From: JBDIAG01 sp047974565
Lineage (GTDB): Bacteria; Actinomycetota; Actinomycetes; Actinomycetales; CAWJMD01
Length of the DNA stretch: 64,000 bases
Assembly: GCA_047974565.1 (NCBI GenBank)
Contig: JBKECN010000097.1
Coordinates: forward strand, 1-64,000
Direction: 5' to 3'
Shown: positions 61,811-64,000 of the stretch, piece by piece
How the letters are laid out: every line of letters begins with the position of its first letter
Numbering within the stretch: the stretch's first letter is position 1
Notes under the pieces: generated by a model
Databases searched by the model: none
The model's input: the letters and a program-made list of their open reading frames with translations, nothing else
What the model was told of the DNA's origin: nothing
Program-made: the position numbers and the translations under genes

Positions 61811-64000
61811 CTGCACCGCGCCCGGGGCGAACGGGCCGACGTCCAGCACCCGCAGCACCGCGGCTCCCGCCTCGTCGCTGGCGTCCAGGTCGACCTCGGC
61901 GCTGATCCCCCAGTCGTGGTCACCCTCGGGATCGTCGAAAACCTGCCGTGCCTGCCACTGGCGCCCGGACTCGGTCAGCCGGAAGTACTCCGGGCCACGG
62001 GCCGGCTGCCCGGTACCGATGTCCGGGTACTCCGCGAAGTATCCGTCCAATGCGCTGCGCCACCGGTCGGCGTCCCAGCCGGCCTCACCGTCCAGTTCGC
62101 CGAGCCGGACGCTGTCCCGCCGGGCGGCGAGCTCGACCCGCCGGAAGAGTGCGTTGCGAACCATGGTCCGGAACGCGCGAACGTTCGCGCTGACCGGGGG
62201 CGGCCGGTCATCGTCCACCTGACCGGGCCGCGCCGCGGGTGCTGCGGGTTGCGGATTGGTCATCGCCTCCCACTCCTCCAGCAGTGAGGAGTCGGTCTGG
62301 CGCACCAACTCGCCGAGCCAGTCGACGATCTCGTCCAGGCCTGGCGTGCGAACCCCGGGCGGAACCACTTGGCGCAGCGTGCGGTAGGCGTCGGACAGGT
62401 AACGCAGCAGGGTGCCCTCACTGCGGGTGAGCCCGTACACCGAGATGAACTCGGCGAAGGTCATCGCCTGCTCCCACATGCTGCGGACCACGGACTTGGG
62501 GGAAGGTTCGTGCGCGGCCACCCACGGATGGCCCTGGCGGTAGGCGTCGAAGGCCGCGTCCAGCAATTCGGCCAGAGGTTGGGGATAGCTGACGTCCTCC
62601 AGCAGCTCCATCCGTTCCTCGTACTCGATTCCCTCGGCTTTCATCGCGGCCACCGCCTCGCCGCGGGCGCGGAACTCCTGGGCGCCGAGCACCGGGCGCG
62701 GGTCGTCCAGGATGGACTCGACCACCGAGATCACGTCGAGTGCGTACTCGGGCGAATCGGGGTCGAGCAGGTCGAAGGCGGCCAGCGCGAACGGGGACAG
62801 CGGCTGGTTGAGGGCGAAGTTCTCCGGCAGGTCCATCACCAGCCGTACCCGGCGGCCGTCCTGATCCGGCTCCGGGCTCTGTTCCACCACACCCGCGGCC
62901 AGCAGCGAGCGGTAGGCCGCGATGGCGTCGCGGACCAGGCGAACCCGTCTGGCCGGAGGCTCGTGGTTGTCCCGCAGCAGCCGCCAGGTGGCCGCGACCG
63001 GGTCGCCGGGCCGGGCCAGCAGGTTGATCAGGGTGGCATGGTCGACCCGCATTCGCGAGGTCAGCGACTCCGGGACGCCGGTGGCCAGCCGGTCGTGGGT
63101 CTTGGACGTCCAGTTGACGAAGCCGTCGGGTGCCTTCTTACGCACGATCTTGCGTTGCTTCTTCGGATCGTCCCCGGCCTTGGCGAGCAGTTTGAGGTTC
63201 TCGATCTCGTGCTCGGGTGCCTGCACCACGACGGTGCCGGCCGTGTCGAAACCGGCCCGGCCGGCCCGGCCGGCCACTTGCTGGAACTCCCGCACGCTCA
63301 GGTGTCGCTGCCGAGTGCCGTCGTACTTGCTCAGGCCGGTGAGCAGCACGGTCCGGATGGGCACGTTGATGCCCACCCCGAGGGTGTCGGTGCCGCAGAT
63401 GACGCTGAGCAGGCCCTGCTGGGCGAGCTGTTCGACCAGTCGGCGATAGCGGGGGAGCATTCCCGCGTGGTGCACCCCGACCCCGTGCCGGATGAACCGG
63501 GACAGGGTGCGTCCGAAGCCGGGTCCGAAGCGGAAGTCGCCCAGGGCCGCGGCGATCGCGTCGCGCTGCTCGCGGGACGCGACCGGGGTGCTCATCAGTG
63601 CCTGTGCCCGCTCGACGGCGGCCGCCTGAGCGAAGTGGACGATGTAGATCGGGGTCTGGTTGGTGGCGACGAGGTCGGCGATGGTCTCCACGAGCGGGGT
63701 GGTGGAGTAGTAATGGTGCAGCGGCACCGGACGATCGGTTCCGGCCACCAGCGTGGTGGCCCGGCCGGTCCGGCGGGTGAGGTCCTCGATGAGCGCGTCC
63801 ACGTCGCCGAGCGTGGCGGACATGAGCAGGAACTGGGCTTGAGGCAGTTCCAGCAGGGGTACCTGCCAGGCCCAGCCGCGTGCCGGGTCGGCGTAGAAGT
63901 GGAACTCGTCCATCACCACCAGCCCGACGTCCAGGCCTTTCCCTTCGCGCAGTGCCTGGTTGGCCAGCACCTCGGCGGTGCAGCAGATCACCGGGGCGTC
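61805..64000 (-). CDS. Ski2-like DEAD/DEAH helicase with DUF3516, 5' end outside the window
   Basis: At least 730 residues; the start and Walker A lie beyond 64000. Visible motifs are TAEVLANQAL, DEFH in VVMDEFHFY, MSATLGD, the helicase C domain (GTDTLGVGINVP, QVAGRAGRAGFD) and a long C-terminal DUF3516-like domain. It is a superfamily 2 RNA/DNA helicase of the actinobacterial DUF3516 type, with a role in RNA processing likely. Confidence 0.9.
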   Translation of the reverse strand, partial: DAPVICCTAEVLANQALREGKGLDVGLVVMDEFHFYADPARGWAWQVPLLELPQAQFLLMSATLGDVDALIEDLTRRTGRATTLVAGTDRPVPLHHYYSTTPLVETIADLVATNQTPIYIVHFAQAAAVERAQALMSTPVASREQRDAIAAALGDFRFGPGFGRTLSRFIRHGVGVHHAGMLPRYRRLVEQLAQQGLLSVICGTDTLGVGINVPIRTVLLTGLSKYDGTRQRHLSVREFQQVAGRAGRAGFDTAGTVVVQAPEHEIENLKLLAKAGDDPKKQRKIVRKKAPDGFVNWTSKTHDRLATGVPESLTSRMRVDHATLINLLARPGDPVAATWRLLRDNHEPPARRVRLVRDAIAAYRSLLAAGVVEQSPEPDQDGRRVRLVMDLPENFALNQPLSPFALAAFDLLDPDSPEYALDVISVVESILDDPRPVLGAQEFRARGEAVAAMKAEGIEYEERMELLEDVSYPQPLAELLDAAFDAYRQGHPWVAAHEPSPKSVVRSMWEQAMTFAEFISVYGLTRSEGTLLRYLSDAYRTLRQVVPPGVRTPGLDEIVDWLGELVRQTDSSLLEEWEAMTNPQPAAPAARPGQVDDDRPPPVSANVRAFRTMVRNALFRRVELAARRDSVRLGELDGEAGWDADRWRSALDGYFAEYPDIGTGQPARGPEYFRLTESGRQWQARQVFDDPEGDHDWGISAEVDLDASDEAGAAVLRVLDVGPFAPGAVQS

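Overview
The window is high-GC, densely packed DNA from an actinomycete. It carries whiB1, an actinobacterial-type pdtaS kinase, the SecA1 neighbourhood, a WS/DGAT acyltransferase, an Asp23/AmaP envelope-stress operon and TerD proteins. The backbone order comF - hpf - secA - Rv3235-like - WS/DGAT - pdtaS - whiB1 matches the Mycobacterium tuberculosis Rv3242c to Rv3219 neighbourhood. A Micrococcales-type relative (Dermatophilaceae/Intrasporangiaceae-like) is my best guess, not a proven assignment. I found no rRNA, tRNA, CRISPR array or complete insertion sequence.

Positions 1-15254 hold an accessory catabolic island. It has an APC permease, an HpaE-like aldehyde dehydrogenase, an HpaD-like extradiol dioxygenase, an HpaG-like fumarylacetoacetase-fold enzyme, a PuuD-like glutamine amidotransferase, a MarR regulator, an acetoacetate-decarboxylase-family enzyme, a glutamine-synthetase-like ligase, a cytochrome P450, a Rieske-oxygenase-like protein, its FMN/2Fe-2S reductase, an acyltransferase and a second amidotransferase. 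Six near-identical 20-bp inverted repeats lie at the promoters and define one regulon, most simply controlled by the MarR protein. The gene set suggests gamma-glutamyl tagging of an amine, oxidation, then homoprotocatechuate-type meta-cleavage. The substrate is unknown. Two oddities stand out: the Rieske-like protein lacks several metal ligands, and an 88-bp unit at the aldehyde dehydrogenase/dioxygenase junction is repeated three times.

Positions 15465-36601 are mostly backbone: comF, hpf, a receiver protein without its phospho-acceptor, a seven-gene overlapping Asp23/AmaP cluster, an XRE-ImmA/IrrE regulator, HIT, GNAT and WYL genes, secA, and the SecA-linked set (Rv3235-like, LysM, small HTH, SAF, CpaE-like ATPase, WS/DGAT). 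A first TerD gene and a thioredoxin fragment follow. Positions 36602-43720 hold the very large NAD-glutamate dehydrogenase, pdtaS and whiB1. Positions 44280-50672 hold a small membrane protein, an orphan FHA-FtsK/EssC-like ATPase, a second TerD and an MFS transporter.

Positions 50936-61112 are a leftward Ter (tellurium/stress) module: TelA, a small acidic protein, two TerD-family proteins (one with a long disordered N-terminus), a citrate-lyase-beta/HpcH-like enzyme, a single 918-residue PRTase-TRSP-StiP-PELOTA fusion, a HAD phosphatase and TerC/DUF475. Most junctions overlap by 4 bp or are only a few bases apart. This set is of the kind predicted from comparative genomics to make and use a nucleoside-like metabolite linked to membrane metal stress. 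The window ends inside a Ski2-like DUF3516 helicase.
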